A stretch of DNA of 22,810 bases from NCBI GenBank assembly GCA_031421855.1, contig JANOPN010000139.1:1-22810 (forward strand), read 5' to 3'. This DNA comes from JAAFHN01 sp031421855 (GTDB lineage: Bacteria; Pseudomonadota; Gammaproteobacteria; Burkholderiales; Burkholderiaceae_C). The position numbers and the translations under genes are program-made. Below are positions 13,804-20,976 of the stretch, piece by piece (position 1 is the first letter of the stretch; each line of letters begins with the position of its first letter). Below the pieces are notes generated by a model. It was not told the origin of the DNA. It made no database searches and saw only the letters and a list, made by a program, of their open reading frames with translations.

Positions 13804-15746
13804 GCTGCGGCTTTCACAGGGGCGAAGACTTTTGCATCGCCGATGTTCAGTGTGGCGCTGATGCTGCCACTGCGGCCATCTTCGAACGTGACCTTGGTGT
13901 CGATGAATTGCTTGGCTAGTCCGCCGTACATGGCGTCAACCAGCACGCCGTACTTCTCACCGATGAAGCCTCGGCGAACCTTGTTGGTTCGGGTGAGCTC
14001 GCCGTCGTCTGCGTCGAGCTCTTTATGCAAAACCATGAATCGGCTGATTTGGCTTCCGGCCAGCATCGCGTCTTGGCTCAGGTCAACGTTGACCTGCTCA
14101 ACACAGGTTTGAATCATGCTCAAGACTTCAGTCTTGCAAGCCAGGTCCGCATAGCCGGCGTAGGGCAAATTTCGCCTCTCAGCCCAGTTGCCAACGGCAT
14201 CAAAGTCAATGTTCACCATCACGCAAACTTCGGCGCGTTGATCGCCAAACGCCACCGCTTCTTTGATGAAGGGAAAGAACTTGAGTTTGTTTTCCACGTA
14301 TTTGGGGGCGAACATCGCGCCGTCGTTGGCCCCACCCTTGATGCGACCCACGTCTTTTGCGCGATCGATGATTTTGAGTTGGCCGCTTTTGTCCAAAAAC
14401 CCGGCGTCGCCCGTGCGGTACCAGCCGTCAGCCGTTTTAACCTCGGCGGTGGCTTGCGGGTTTTTGTAGTACTCCTTGAGCAAGCCCGGGCTTTTGACCA
14501 GAAGCTCGCCACTTTCGTCGACTTTGATCTCTACCCCCGCGATGGGAACGCCCACCGTATCCGCGTGGACAGCGTTGTCGGGTTGCAAGCAAACGAATAC
14601 GGCGGTCTCGGTGCTGCCGTAAAGTTGCTTGAGGTTGATGCCGATCGATCGGTAAAACGTGAACAAGTCGGGGCCGATGGCCTCGCCTGCGGTGTAGGCA
14701 GTTTTGATTCGCGACAGCCCCAGCGAGTTGCGCAGTGGCGCGTACACACACAGGTGGCCCAGCTTGTACTTGATCGAATCAACCAAGCCGATGGTTTCGC
14801 CAGACATTTTGGCCGGCCCGACCCGTTTGGCGATGTCCATGAATGTTTTGAACATAGCCCGCTTGATGCTGCCCGCGTCTTCCATGCGAATCATCACACT
14901 GGTGAGCATGCCCTCGAACACCCTGGGCGGTGCGAAGTAATAAGTCGGACCAACTTCTTTCAAGTCGATGGTGACAGTTGCAGCACTCTCGGGGCAATTG
15001 ACCACGTAACCACAGGCCAACCACTGGGCGTAAGAGAAGATGTTTTGACCAATCCAAGCCGGTGGCAAGTACGCCAGCACCTCTTCGTTTTCGGTGAGGT
15101 GGTCAAAGTCAGCACCCGCTTTGGCGCGGTCAAGCAAGGTGCGATGGCTGTGCACTACGCCTTTTGGGTTGCCAGTGGTGCCGCTGGTGAAAAACATCGC
15201 AGCAACATCGTCAGGAGTTGAGGCATCGATTGCTGCTTGAACCAGCCCGGGCTGCGCTTGGAGAGCGGCTTTGCCCGTGGCGGCCAGATCGTCCAGCGAG
15301 ATCAGGCCCGCCTCGCTGTAGTTGCGCAGCCCTCGGGGGTCGTCAAAATAAATGTGGCTGAGCTGCGGGCAGTGTTCACGCAGCTCCAGCGCCTTGTCGA
15401 CCTGCTCTTGGTCTTCAACGATGCAAAAACGAACGTCCGCGTTGTTAATTGGGAATATGTACTCGGTCAGCGCTGCGTCTTGGTAAAGCGGGATCGGAAT
15501 CGCACCAATCGCTTGGGTCGCCAACATGCTTGCGTAAAGACGCGGCCGGTTGGAGCCGATGACGGCGACGTGTTCGCCGTGTTTGAGGCCGACGCTCATG
15601 AGACCTGCAGCCAAGTCTTGCGTCAGCGAATTGAGCGCACTCCAGCTGACGGCTTGCCAAATGCCCAAGTGTTTTTCGCGCATCGCCGCAGCTAGCGGGC
15701 GTTGCTTGGCGTGATGCAGCAACAACTGAGGAAATGTGGTGTCCAT
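13800..15746 (-). CDS. AMP-binding long-chain-type acyl-CoA ligase
   Basis: A 648-residue adenylate-forming enzyme from ATG 15746. Motifs are the P-loop FTSGTTGNPKG (186-196), YGSTET (376-381), WYRTGDAGFLD (442-452) and KIIDRAKDVGRIKGG (458-472). These place it with the FAA1/long-chain acyl-CoA ligase type, which turns a carboxylic acid, ATP and CoA into acyl-CoA. It is longer than FadD, with a C-terminal extension (GFIGEKYGVLVDAMYGGLAKQFIDTK). An open frame continues upstream to 15848, but homologues begin near MxTTFPQLLLxHA as far as I recall, and the extra codons would cover the dyads of the divergent regulatory region, so ATG 15746 is preferred. It is the first gene of the operon and overlaps livG. 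The actual acid is unknown. Confidence 0.87.
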   Translation of the reverse strand: MDTTFPQLLLHHAKQRPLAAAMREKHLGIWQAVSWSALNSLTQDLAAGLMSVGLKHGEHVAVIGSNRPRLYASMLATQAIGAIPIPLYQDAALTEYIFPINNADVRFCIVEDQEQVDKALELREHCPQLSHIYFDDPRGLRNYSEAGLISLDDLAATGKAALQAQPGLVQAAIDASTPDDVAAMFFTSGTTGNPKGVVHSHRTLLDRAKAGADFDHLTENEEVLAYLPPAWIGQNIFSYAQWLACGYVVNCPESAATVTIDLKEVGPTYYFAPPRVFEGMLTSVMIRMEDAGSIKRAMFKTFMDIAKRVGPAKMSGETIGLVDSIKYKLGHLCVYAPLRNSLGLSRIKTAYTAGEAIGPDLFTFYRSIGINLKQLYGSTETAVFVCLQPDNAVHADTVGVPIAGVEIKVDESGELLVKSPGLLKEYYKNPQATAEVKTADGWYRTGDAGFLDKSGQLKIIDRAKDVGRIKGGANDGAMFAPKYVENKLKFFPFIKEAVAFGDQRAEVCVMVNIDFDAVGNWAERRNLPYAGYADLACKTEVLSMIQTCVEQVNVDLSQDAMLAGSQISRFMVLHKELDADDGELTRTNKVRRGFIGEKYGVLVDAMYGGLAKQFIDTKVTFEDGRSGSISATLNIGDAKVFAPVKAAA

Positions 15747-15774
15747 GCGCGAGCCGTTGTCTTCTCTGATTAAA

Positions 15775-15806
15775 TGTCGCTGAGAGTGCAAATCTGCGAC
15801 ACTCTC
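15775..15806. promoter_or_regulatory. Nested inverted repeats upstream of the ligase-liv operon
   Basis: Two overlapping dyads lie 28-60 bases upstream of the ligase ATG: TGTCGC (15775-15780) with GCGACA (15796-15801), and GAGAGTG (15782-15788) with CACTCTC (15800-15806). They share bases, so only one could form or be bound at a time. A perfect GTTGCGCAAC palindrome follows at 15822-15831. They are candidate operators for the divergent Crp/Fnr-type regulator, although none matches the standard CRP or FNR consensus. Confidence 0.5.
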
Positions 15807-15877
15807 TTGTGCAATCCGATTGTTGCGCAACTCCATTGCCGCCGACAAGGCGTTTGGACGACAATTGGGGTGTTTTT

Positions 15878-15899
15878 AGACTGGTATTTTCCCTAGTCT
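15878..15899 (+). promoter_or_regulatory. 22-bp dyad in front of the Crp/Fnr-type gene
   Basis: AGACT (15878-15882) and AGTCT (15895-15899) form a dyad, with one more G-C pair inside it (15884 with 15893) and a G-T mismatch between. It ends 21 bases before the start codon, just ahead of the ribosome binding site (AGGGGA at 15911-15916). The 22-bp span matches the usual footprint of a Crp/Fnr dimer, so autoregulation is possible. Confidence 0.4.
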
Positions 15900-15920
15900 T
15901 GTCGTTTTTTAGGGGATTTG

Positions 15921-16628
15921 ATGACAAATGAAGTAGGCCCGCTGTATCGCCGCGCTCGTGCGGCAAATGAAACGGAGCTGGAGGGTATTCCGTGGCTGGC
16001 ATCCCTAGACGCCGTGTCGCGGCTGCGCGCGGTTGCGGCTATTCGCGTTGGCGAGGCTGAGCCGGGTGATTATTTGTGCCGGGTTGGCAGGCCTGTGACG
16101 TATTGGTTTGGCTTGATCGACGGTTTGCTCAAAATGAGCAACGATGACAGTTCCAGCGTGAACGTCACCTTTGCGGGCGTGGCCCCAGGCGGGTGGTTTG
16201 GTGAGGGCACGTTGCTCAAACACGAGACCTACCGCTACAACATTCAGGCACTGCGCTCAAGCGTGGTTGCTGGTATTCCAGTTGAGACGTTTGATTGGTT
16301 GTTGGCCAACTCGATCGGGTTCAATCGCTTTGTGATGAATCAGCTCAATGAGCGGCTTGGGCAATTCATCGGTGCGCTGGAAACTGATCGACTCACGAAC
16401 CCTGAGCAGCGGGTCGCGCGCTCGCTTGCGGCCCTTTTTCATCAACAGCTCTACCCGAATGTTGGCGAAACGCTTCGGATCACACAACAAGAGCTGGCCT
16501 ATTTGTCGGGCTTGTCGCGCCAACGGGTCAATTTGGCGTTGAGCGTGTTGCAAGAAAAGGCGTGGATTCGGCTCGTCTATGGTGGTGTTCAGGTGCTTGA
16601 CTTGGCCTCGTTACGCTCCCCCGCCTGA
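15921..16628 (+). CDS. Crp/Fnr family transcriptional regulator
   Basis: A 235-residue protein with an N-terminal cyclic-nucleotide-type sensor barrel (about 25-130, including PGDYLCRVGRPVTYWFGLIDGLLKM and the cassette-like GWFGEGTLL at 91-99), a dimer helix (about 135-160) and a C-terminal winged helix-turn-helix (LRITQQELAYLSGLSRQRVNLALSVLQ, 185-211). There is no N-terminal Cys cluster as in FNR, so it is not an iron-sulfur oxygen sensor; what it binds is unknown. A strong AGGGGA site precedes ATG 15921. It is divergent from the ligase-liv operon and is the natural candidate to control it, perhaps in response to the imported acid or its CoA ester (inference). Its stop is 12 bases from the convergent icmF stop. 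Confidence 0.9.
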   Translation: MTNEVGPLYRRARAANETELEGIPWLASLDAVSRLRAVAAIRVGEAEPGDYLCRVGRPVTYWFGLIDGLLKMSNDDSSSVNVTFAGVAPGGWFGEGTLLKHETYRYNIQALRSSVVAGIPVETFDWLLANSIGFNRFVMNQLNERLGQFIGALETDRLTNPEQRVARSLAALFHQQLYPNVGETLRITQQELAYLSGLSRQRVNLALSVLQEKAWIRLVYGGVQVLDLASLRSPA

Positions 16629-16640
16629 GCAGCAGCGTCG

Positions 16641-19600
16641 TTACATGTTGCGCCGGTATTGGCCACCGACCTCAAAGAGTGCGGTGGTAATCTGGCCCAG
16701 TGAGCACACCCGCACGGCATCAATCAACACGTCAAACACATTGGCGTTGTCGATCACGGCCTGCTGAAGCCGCTTCAACATGGGCGCGGCCTGAATCGCG
16801 TGGCGCGCTTGGAAGTCAGCCAAGCGGCTGAGTTGGGATTGCTTTTCTTCGTCAGTTGACCGGGCCAACTCGACCACTTGGGGTGGTGCGTCGCTGTTGG
16901 GGTTGCGGTAGGTGTTGACGCCAATGATCGGCAACTCGCCCGTGTGTTTGAGCATTTCATAGGTCATGCTCTCGTCTTGAATTTTGCCGCGCTGGTAGCC
17001 GGTTTCCATCGCGCCCAGCACCCCGCCGCGCTCCGAGATGCGATCAAATTCAGTCAAAACTGCTTCTTCAACCAACTCGGTCAGCTCGTCAATGATGAAG
17101 CTGCCTTGTGACGGGTTTTCATTCTTGGCTAAGCCCCACTCTCGGTTGATGATGAGTTGAATCGCCATGGCGCGTCGCACCGACTCTTCGGTTGGTGTCG
17201 TGATCGCTTCGTCATACGCGTTGGTGTGCAGGCTGTTGCAGTTGTCATAAACGGCAATCAAGGCTTGCAAGGTTGTGCGAATGTCGTTGAAGGCAATTTC
17301 CTGAGCGTGAAGGCTTCGGCCGCTGGTTTGGATGTGGTACTTCAGTTTTTGGCTGCGCTCGTTCGCGCCGTATTTTTCTTTCATCGCGACCGCCCAAATC
17401 CGACGGGCCACGCGGCCCATGACGGTGTATTCGGGGTCCATGCCGTTTGAGAAAAAGAACGACAAGTTCGGCGCGAAGTCGTCCACATGCATGCCGCGCG
17501 CCAAATAGGCTTCGACGAAAGTGAAACCATTGGACAGTGTGAACGCCAATTGAGAAATCGGGTTGGCCCCGGCTTCGGCGATGTGGTACCCGCTGATCGA
17601 GACGCTATAGAAGTTACGCACGTTGTGATGCACAAAATACGAGGCGATGTCGCCCATGACTTTGAGGCTGAATTCGGTCGAGAAAATACAGGTGTTTTGC
17701 CCCTGATCTTCTTTCAAGATGTCGGCTTGGACGGTGCCGCGCACGTTCTCTAGCGTCCATTCGCGAATTTTGGCCGCTTCCGTGTCCGTTGGGTCGCGGC
17801 TGTTATCCGCTTTGAATTTGTCTAGGTTTTGGTCGATGGCGGTGTTCATGAACATCGCCAAAATCGTCGGCGCGGGGCCATTGATGGTCATGCTCACCGA
17901 CGTGCTGGGACTGGTTAAATCAAAGCCGCTGTACAGCACCTTCATGTCGTCCAGCGTGGCAATGCTCACGCCGGAGTTGCCCACTTTGCCGTAGATGTCG
18001 GGGCGAGGTGCGGGGTCGGCGCCATAAAGCGTGACCGAGTCAAAAGCAGTGGACAGTCGCTTCGCGGGCAGGCCCTCGCTGACCATCTTGAATCGGCGAT
18101 TCGTGCGAAATGCGTCGCCCTCGCCAGCAAACATGCGCGTCGGGTCTTCGCCCTCGCGCTTGAACGCGAACGTGCCTGCGGTGTACGGGAAGCTGCCCGG
18201 AACGTTGTCCAGCATCAGCCATTTCAAAATTTCGCCATGGTCGTTGTACTGTGGCAGTGCGACCTTGCGGATGCGTGTGCCTGACAGCGACTTGGTTGTG
18301 AGTTGGGTGCGCAGCTCTTTGTCGCGAATTTTCACCACGTATTCATCGCCGGCGTAGGCTTGCTGCATGGTCGGCCACTGAGCAAGCAGCTTGCTCGCGT
18401 CTTTGTCCATGGCTCTTTCGCGCTCGCTAGCGAGGTCCACTGCGGCCAGCGCGGCGCGGGGTTTGTCGGGCTTGGTGGCCGACAACATGCGCGCTGCCTC
18501 GCGAAGTTGTTGGGCTTCTCGCGCAAGTGTGGCCTGCGCGGCAGTACGCAGTTTGTATGAGTGAACGGTGTCAGTGATCTCCGATAGATAGCGTGTTCGC
18601 GCACCTGGCACGATCGGATTTTGTTGCGTGCTGTGACGCGTGTTGGCAATTGGAAGCAGTCCGCTTGCCATCGGCACACCCATTTCGACCAGCCGTATTT
18701 TGAGCGCTTGGTACAGCGCCGTGATGCCGTCGTCGTTAAAACGTGCTGCCATGGTGCCAAAGACTGGCATGGTGTCTGGCGCGCTGCTCCAAGCTTCTTT
18801 GTTGCGCTGAACTTGCTTTGACACGTCGCGAAGCGCGTCTAGGGCGCCTTTTCGGTCGAATTTGTTGATCGCAACAAAGTCGGCGAAGTCGAGCATGTCG
18901 ATTTTCTCCAGCTGGCTTGCTGCACCAAACTCGGGCGTCATCACATAAAGCGGCACGTCCACGTGCGGCACAATGGCTGCATCGCCTTGGCCAATGCCCG
19001 ATGTCTCGACAATGATCAAATCAAATTGCGCCGCTTGGCACGCGGCCAGCACGTCGGGCAGGGCTTGGCTGATTTCGCTGCCAAAGTCGCGCGTCGCGAG
19101 CGATCGCATGAAAACCCGGTTGCCATTGCGCCATGGCGCAATGGCGTTCATGCGGATGCGGTCACCCAGCAAAGCCCCCCCGCTTTTGCGGCGGCTGGGG
19201 TCGATTGAGATCATCGCGATGGTGAGTGTGTCGTTTTGATCGAGGCGAATGCGGCGAATCAACTCATCCGTCAAGCTGCTCTTGCCTGCTCCGCCCGTGC
19301 CGGTGATGCCGATCACGGGTGCATGGCGTGCCCCAGTGACGGCGGTGGTCTCGCTGCGCAGCGCTTGAATCAGCGGGCTTTGGGCTTTCAAATCCTCGCG
19401 GGTGTTCTCCACATGCGTGACCAGCTGGGCCAAATTGCGCCAAGCCGACTCGGTGTGCCCGCGTAAGGCGGCGAGCTCGGCTGGAGGGTGGTTCGACATA
19501 TCGTGGTCGCAGGCCATGACCATTTCTCCGATCATGCCTTGCAAGCCCATGCGCTGCCCGTCTTGCGGGCTGAAGATGCGGATGTTGAGGGCGGCGAGCT

Positions 19601-19955
19601 CGCGAATCTCGTCTGGCACGATCACCCCACCACCACCGCCAAACATGCGTATGTTTGCGCCACCACGAGCTTGAAGCAGCTCGGCCATGTACTTGAAATA
19701 TTCGACGTGGCCGCCTTGATATGAGCTCACGGCGATGCCTTGGGCATCTTCTTGCAACGCTGCGGTCACGACTTCATCGACGCTGCGGTTGTGACCCAAG
19801 TGAACCACCTCGGCACCCATGCCTTGCAGGATGCGGCGCATGATGTTGATCGACGCATCATGCCCATCAAAAAGCGATGCCGCCGTGATGAAACGCACCT
19901 TGTTGCGCGGCCGGTAGTTTGCCAAAGCTTGGTAGTCGGTGTTGAGTTGCGTCAT
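16641..19955 (-). CDS. icmF: Fused isobutyryl-CoA mutase IcmF (B12 domain, MeaI-type GTPase, mutase)
   Basis: A 1104-residue three-part enzyme. Residues about 20-150 are the B12-binding domain with DGHDAS (30-35, His32 as the lower cobalt ligand) and the GGGGG turn. Residues about 212-450 are a G-protein chaperone with P-loop GTGGAGKS (219-226), ETSGIGQGD and the base-specificity NKFD. From about 560 to the end is the mutase barrel (FPYTAGTFAFKREGEDPTRMFAGEG and so on). Such fusions interconvert isobutyryl-CoA and n-butyryl-CoA (some also pivalyl/isovaleryl-CoA) using coenzyme B12, with the GTPase domain guarding the cofactor. Gln753 in KEDQGQNTCIF occupies the position that is Arg in methylmalonyl-CoA mutase (R207), supporting isobutyryl rather than methylmalonyl specificity. 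It is a single-gene unit behind a palindromic operator. No clear ribosome binding site precedes ATG 19955. Confidence 0.95.
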   Translation of the reverse strand: MTQLNTDYQALANYRPRNKVRFITAASLFDGHDASINIMRRILQGMGAEVVHLGHNRSVDEVVTAALQEDAQGIAVSSYQGGHVEYFKYMAELLQARGGANIRMFGGGGGVIVPDEIRELAALNIRIFSPQDGQRMGLQGMIGEMVMACDHDMSNHPPAELAALRGHTESAWRNLAQLVTHVENTREDLKAQSPLIQALRSETTAVTGARHAPVIGITGTGGAGKSSLTDELIRRIRLDQNDTLTIAMISIDPSRRKSGGALLGDRIRMNAIAPWRNGNRVFMRSLATRDFGSEISQALPDVLAACQAAQFDLIIVETSGIGQGDAAIVPHVDVPLYVMTPEFGAASQLEKIDMLDFADFVAINKFDRKGALDALRDVSKQVQRNKEAWSSAPDTMPVFGTMAARFNDDGITALYQALKIRLVEMGVPMASGLLPIANTRHSTQQNPIVPGARTRYLSEITDTVHSYKLRTAAQATLAREAQQLREAARMLSATKPDKPRAALAAVDLASERERAMDKDASKLLAQWPTMQQAYAGDEYVVKIRDKELRTQLTTKSLSGTRIRKVALPQYNDHGEILKWLMLDNVPGSFPYTAGTFAFKREGEDPTRMFAGEGDAFRTNRRFKMVSEGLPAKRLSTAFDSVTLYGADPAPRPDIYGKVGNSGVSIATLDDMKVLYSGFDLTSPSTSVSMTINGPAPTILAMFMNTAIDQNLDKFKADNSRDPTDTEAAKIREWTLENVRGTVQADILKEDQGQNTCIFSTEFSLKVMGDIASYFVHHNVRNFYSVSISGYHIAEAGANPISQLAFTLSNGFTFVEAYLARGMHVDDFAPNLSFFFSNGMDPEYTVMGRVARRIWAVAMKEKYGANERSQKLKYHIQTSGRSLHAQEIAFNDIRTTLQALIAVYDNCNSLHTNAYDEAITTPTEESVRRAMAIQLIINREWGLAKNENPSQGSFIIDELTELVEEAVLTEFDRISERGGVLGAMETGYQRGKIQDESMTYEMLKHTGELPIIGVNTYRNPNSDAPPQVVELARSTDEEKQSQLSRLADFQARHAIQAAPMLKRLQQAVIDNANVFDVLIDAVRVCSLGQITTALFEVGGQYRRNM

Positions 19956-19978
19956 GGATTCAGCTGGTTAGGTCTAAG

Positions 19979-20000
19979 TTGACGTTTACGTAAACGTCAA
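19979..20000. promoter_or_regulatory. Perfect 22-bp palindromic operator upstream of icmF
   Basis: TTGACGTTTAC (19979-19989) is followed immediately by its exact reverse complement (19990-20000). It lies 23 bases upstream of the icmF ATG and just downstream of the candidate -10 box. A perfect 22-bp palindrome is expected by chance far less than once in a window this size. ACGT-centred dyads of this kind are used by regulators of branched-chain amino acid and fatty acid breakdown in proteobacteria (LiuR is one candidate); the regulator itself is not in the window. Confidence 0.8.
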
Positions 20001-20007
20001 CCGTCGC

Positions 20008-20037
20008 ATTCTAGGCCTGAGACCCGTCGCGTGTCGA
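20008..20037 (-). promoter_or_regulatory. Candidate sigma-70 promoter of icmF
   Basis: On the minus strand TCGACA (20037-20032, 5 of 6 matches to the -35 consensus) is followed after 18 bases by TAGAAT (20013-20008, 5 of 6 to the -10 consensus). The predicted start point falls near 20001, at the edge of the 22-bp palindrome, so a bound protein would block initiation. Confidence 0.55.
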
Positions 20038-20130
20038 GCGTTGAGCCGACGATGTGGCAATGGCGCATATGACGCACATGGCGCTGCACAATGTCGGGTC
20101 TGACCGCCTCCCCTCGCTTTAAGGACCGCC

Positions 20131-20952
20131 ATGAACCGCTTCACCGCCCTGACCGCTGCAGCCACCCTGATTGCAACCTCAACCCTCGCACCCGCTCAGG
20201 CCGCAATGGTCACCGACTGCTCGCCAAACGGGATTTGCTATTGCTTAGACACCGATTTCAAACCCGCCATTGACGCGAACTTGATCAAACTGCGCGCTGA
20301 GATTGCTGCGCAGCGCGCACAGGGCAAGGCCGTGGGATACCAAAGCCTGCCGCTTTCGACCCTGGGTGGTGGGCACTTCAATGTGAACCGCGACATTGGC
20401 GAAAAATCCAAAGCGCGAGTTGAGGCCCGATTTGGCCCCAATCAAACCTACTTGCTTGCACCCGGCGGCAAGCTGTCGGAGATTCCTGATGTGAACAAAA
20501 AGCGTGCCGGGGGTGCCGAGTACATGGTGATGTGGACGGCCTTGCTTGAAGGTGCCAACGGCATGGGCGAAGATTTTGACTACGTGTATTACTTGGGTCA
20601 GTCTGACTTTGCTGCGGCGCTGGGTTTGACTGGGACAAATGACATGGAGCGCATCAACCAAATTTTTGCCGAGCGCATGCTGAGCGACCCTGAATTCAAA
20701 CGCTCAGTCGATCAAGGGCGCGTGTCGCCCAAGAGTTTTCGCAACTATTACGCCCTGAAAGGCTCGATGAATGTCAGCCTTGGCGCGCACGATGAATGGG
20801 TGATTTTCGCGACGATCAACAAAAAGCGTCGCGCCGACCCAAAATTCGGCGTGGGCAACCAAATTCCGATGTGGTTTGACGGTCGTGCCACATCGGGCGC
20901 CGAGTCAGAAGCCTTGAACAGCAACGGATACATCGGGACGTGCAAGCCCTGA
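20131..20952 (+). CDS. Exported protein of unknown function
   Basis: A 273-residue protein I do not recognise. It starts at ATG 20131 after a good AAGGA site and has a clear signal peptide (MNRFTALTAAATLIATSTLAPAQA, cut near residues 24-25), so it should be periplasmic or secreted. The mature part begins with a cysteine cluster (Cys30, 36, 38 in TDCSPNGICYCLD) and ends with a fourth Cys three residues from the C-terminus, which suggests disulfides linking the two ends. The middle is soluble and mixed, with an aromatic segment YVYYLGQSDFAAALGL (about 152-167) and a late DEWVIFATINKKRRADPKFG. No membrane segment follows the signal peptide. It lies between divergent icmF and the M20 gene (24-base gap, same strand) and could be cotranscribed with the latter. 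Confidence 0.8.
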   Translation: MNRFTALTAAATLIATSTLAPAQAAMVTDCSPNGICYCLDTDFKPAIDANLIKLRAEIAAQRAQGKAVGYQSLPLSTLGGGHFNVNRDIGEKSKARVEARFGPNQTYLLAPGGKLSEIPDVNKKRAGGAEYMVMWTALLEGANGMGEDFDYVYYLGQSDFAAALGLTGTNDMERINQIFAERMLSDPEFKRSVDQGRVSPKSFRNYYALKGSMNVSLGAHDEWVIFATINKKRRADPKFGVGNQIPMWFDGRATSGAESEALNSNGYIGTCKP

Positions 20953-20976
20953 TACCCTTTTTGGGATCATTGACGC

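Noticed and set aside
14025..15221. Open plus-strand frame of 398 codons
   Set aside because: It lies entirely antisense to the acyl-CoA ligase, whose motifs are all present; long antisense frames are common in GC-rich genes.
15747..15848. Extended N-terminus for the acyl-CoA ligase
   Set aside because: The extra 34 codons lie over the nested dyads of the divergent control region and have no family similarity that I can recognise.
20951..20968. Small hairpin (ACCC-TTTTT-GGG) between the unknown exported protein gene and the M20 gene considered as a terminator
   Set aside because: Stem of only a few base pairs, no U tract after it, and it overlaps the likely ribosome binding region of the M20 gene.
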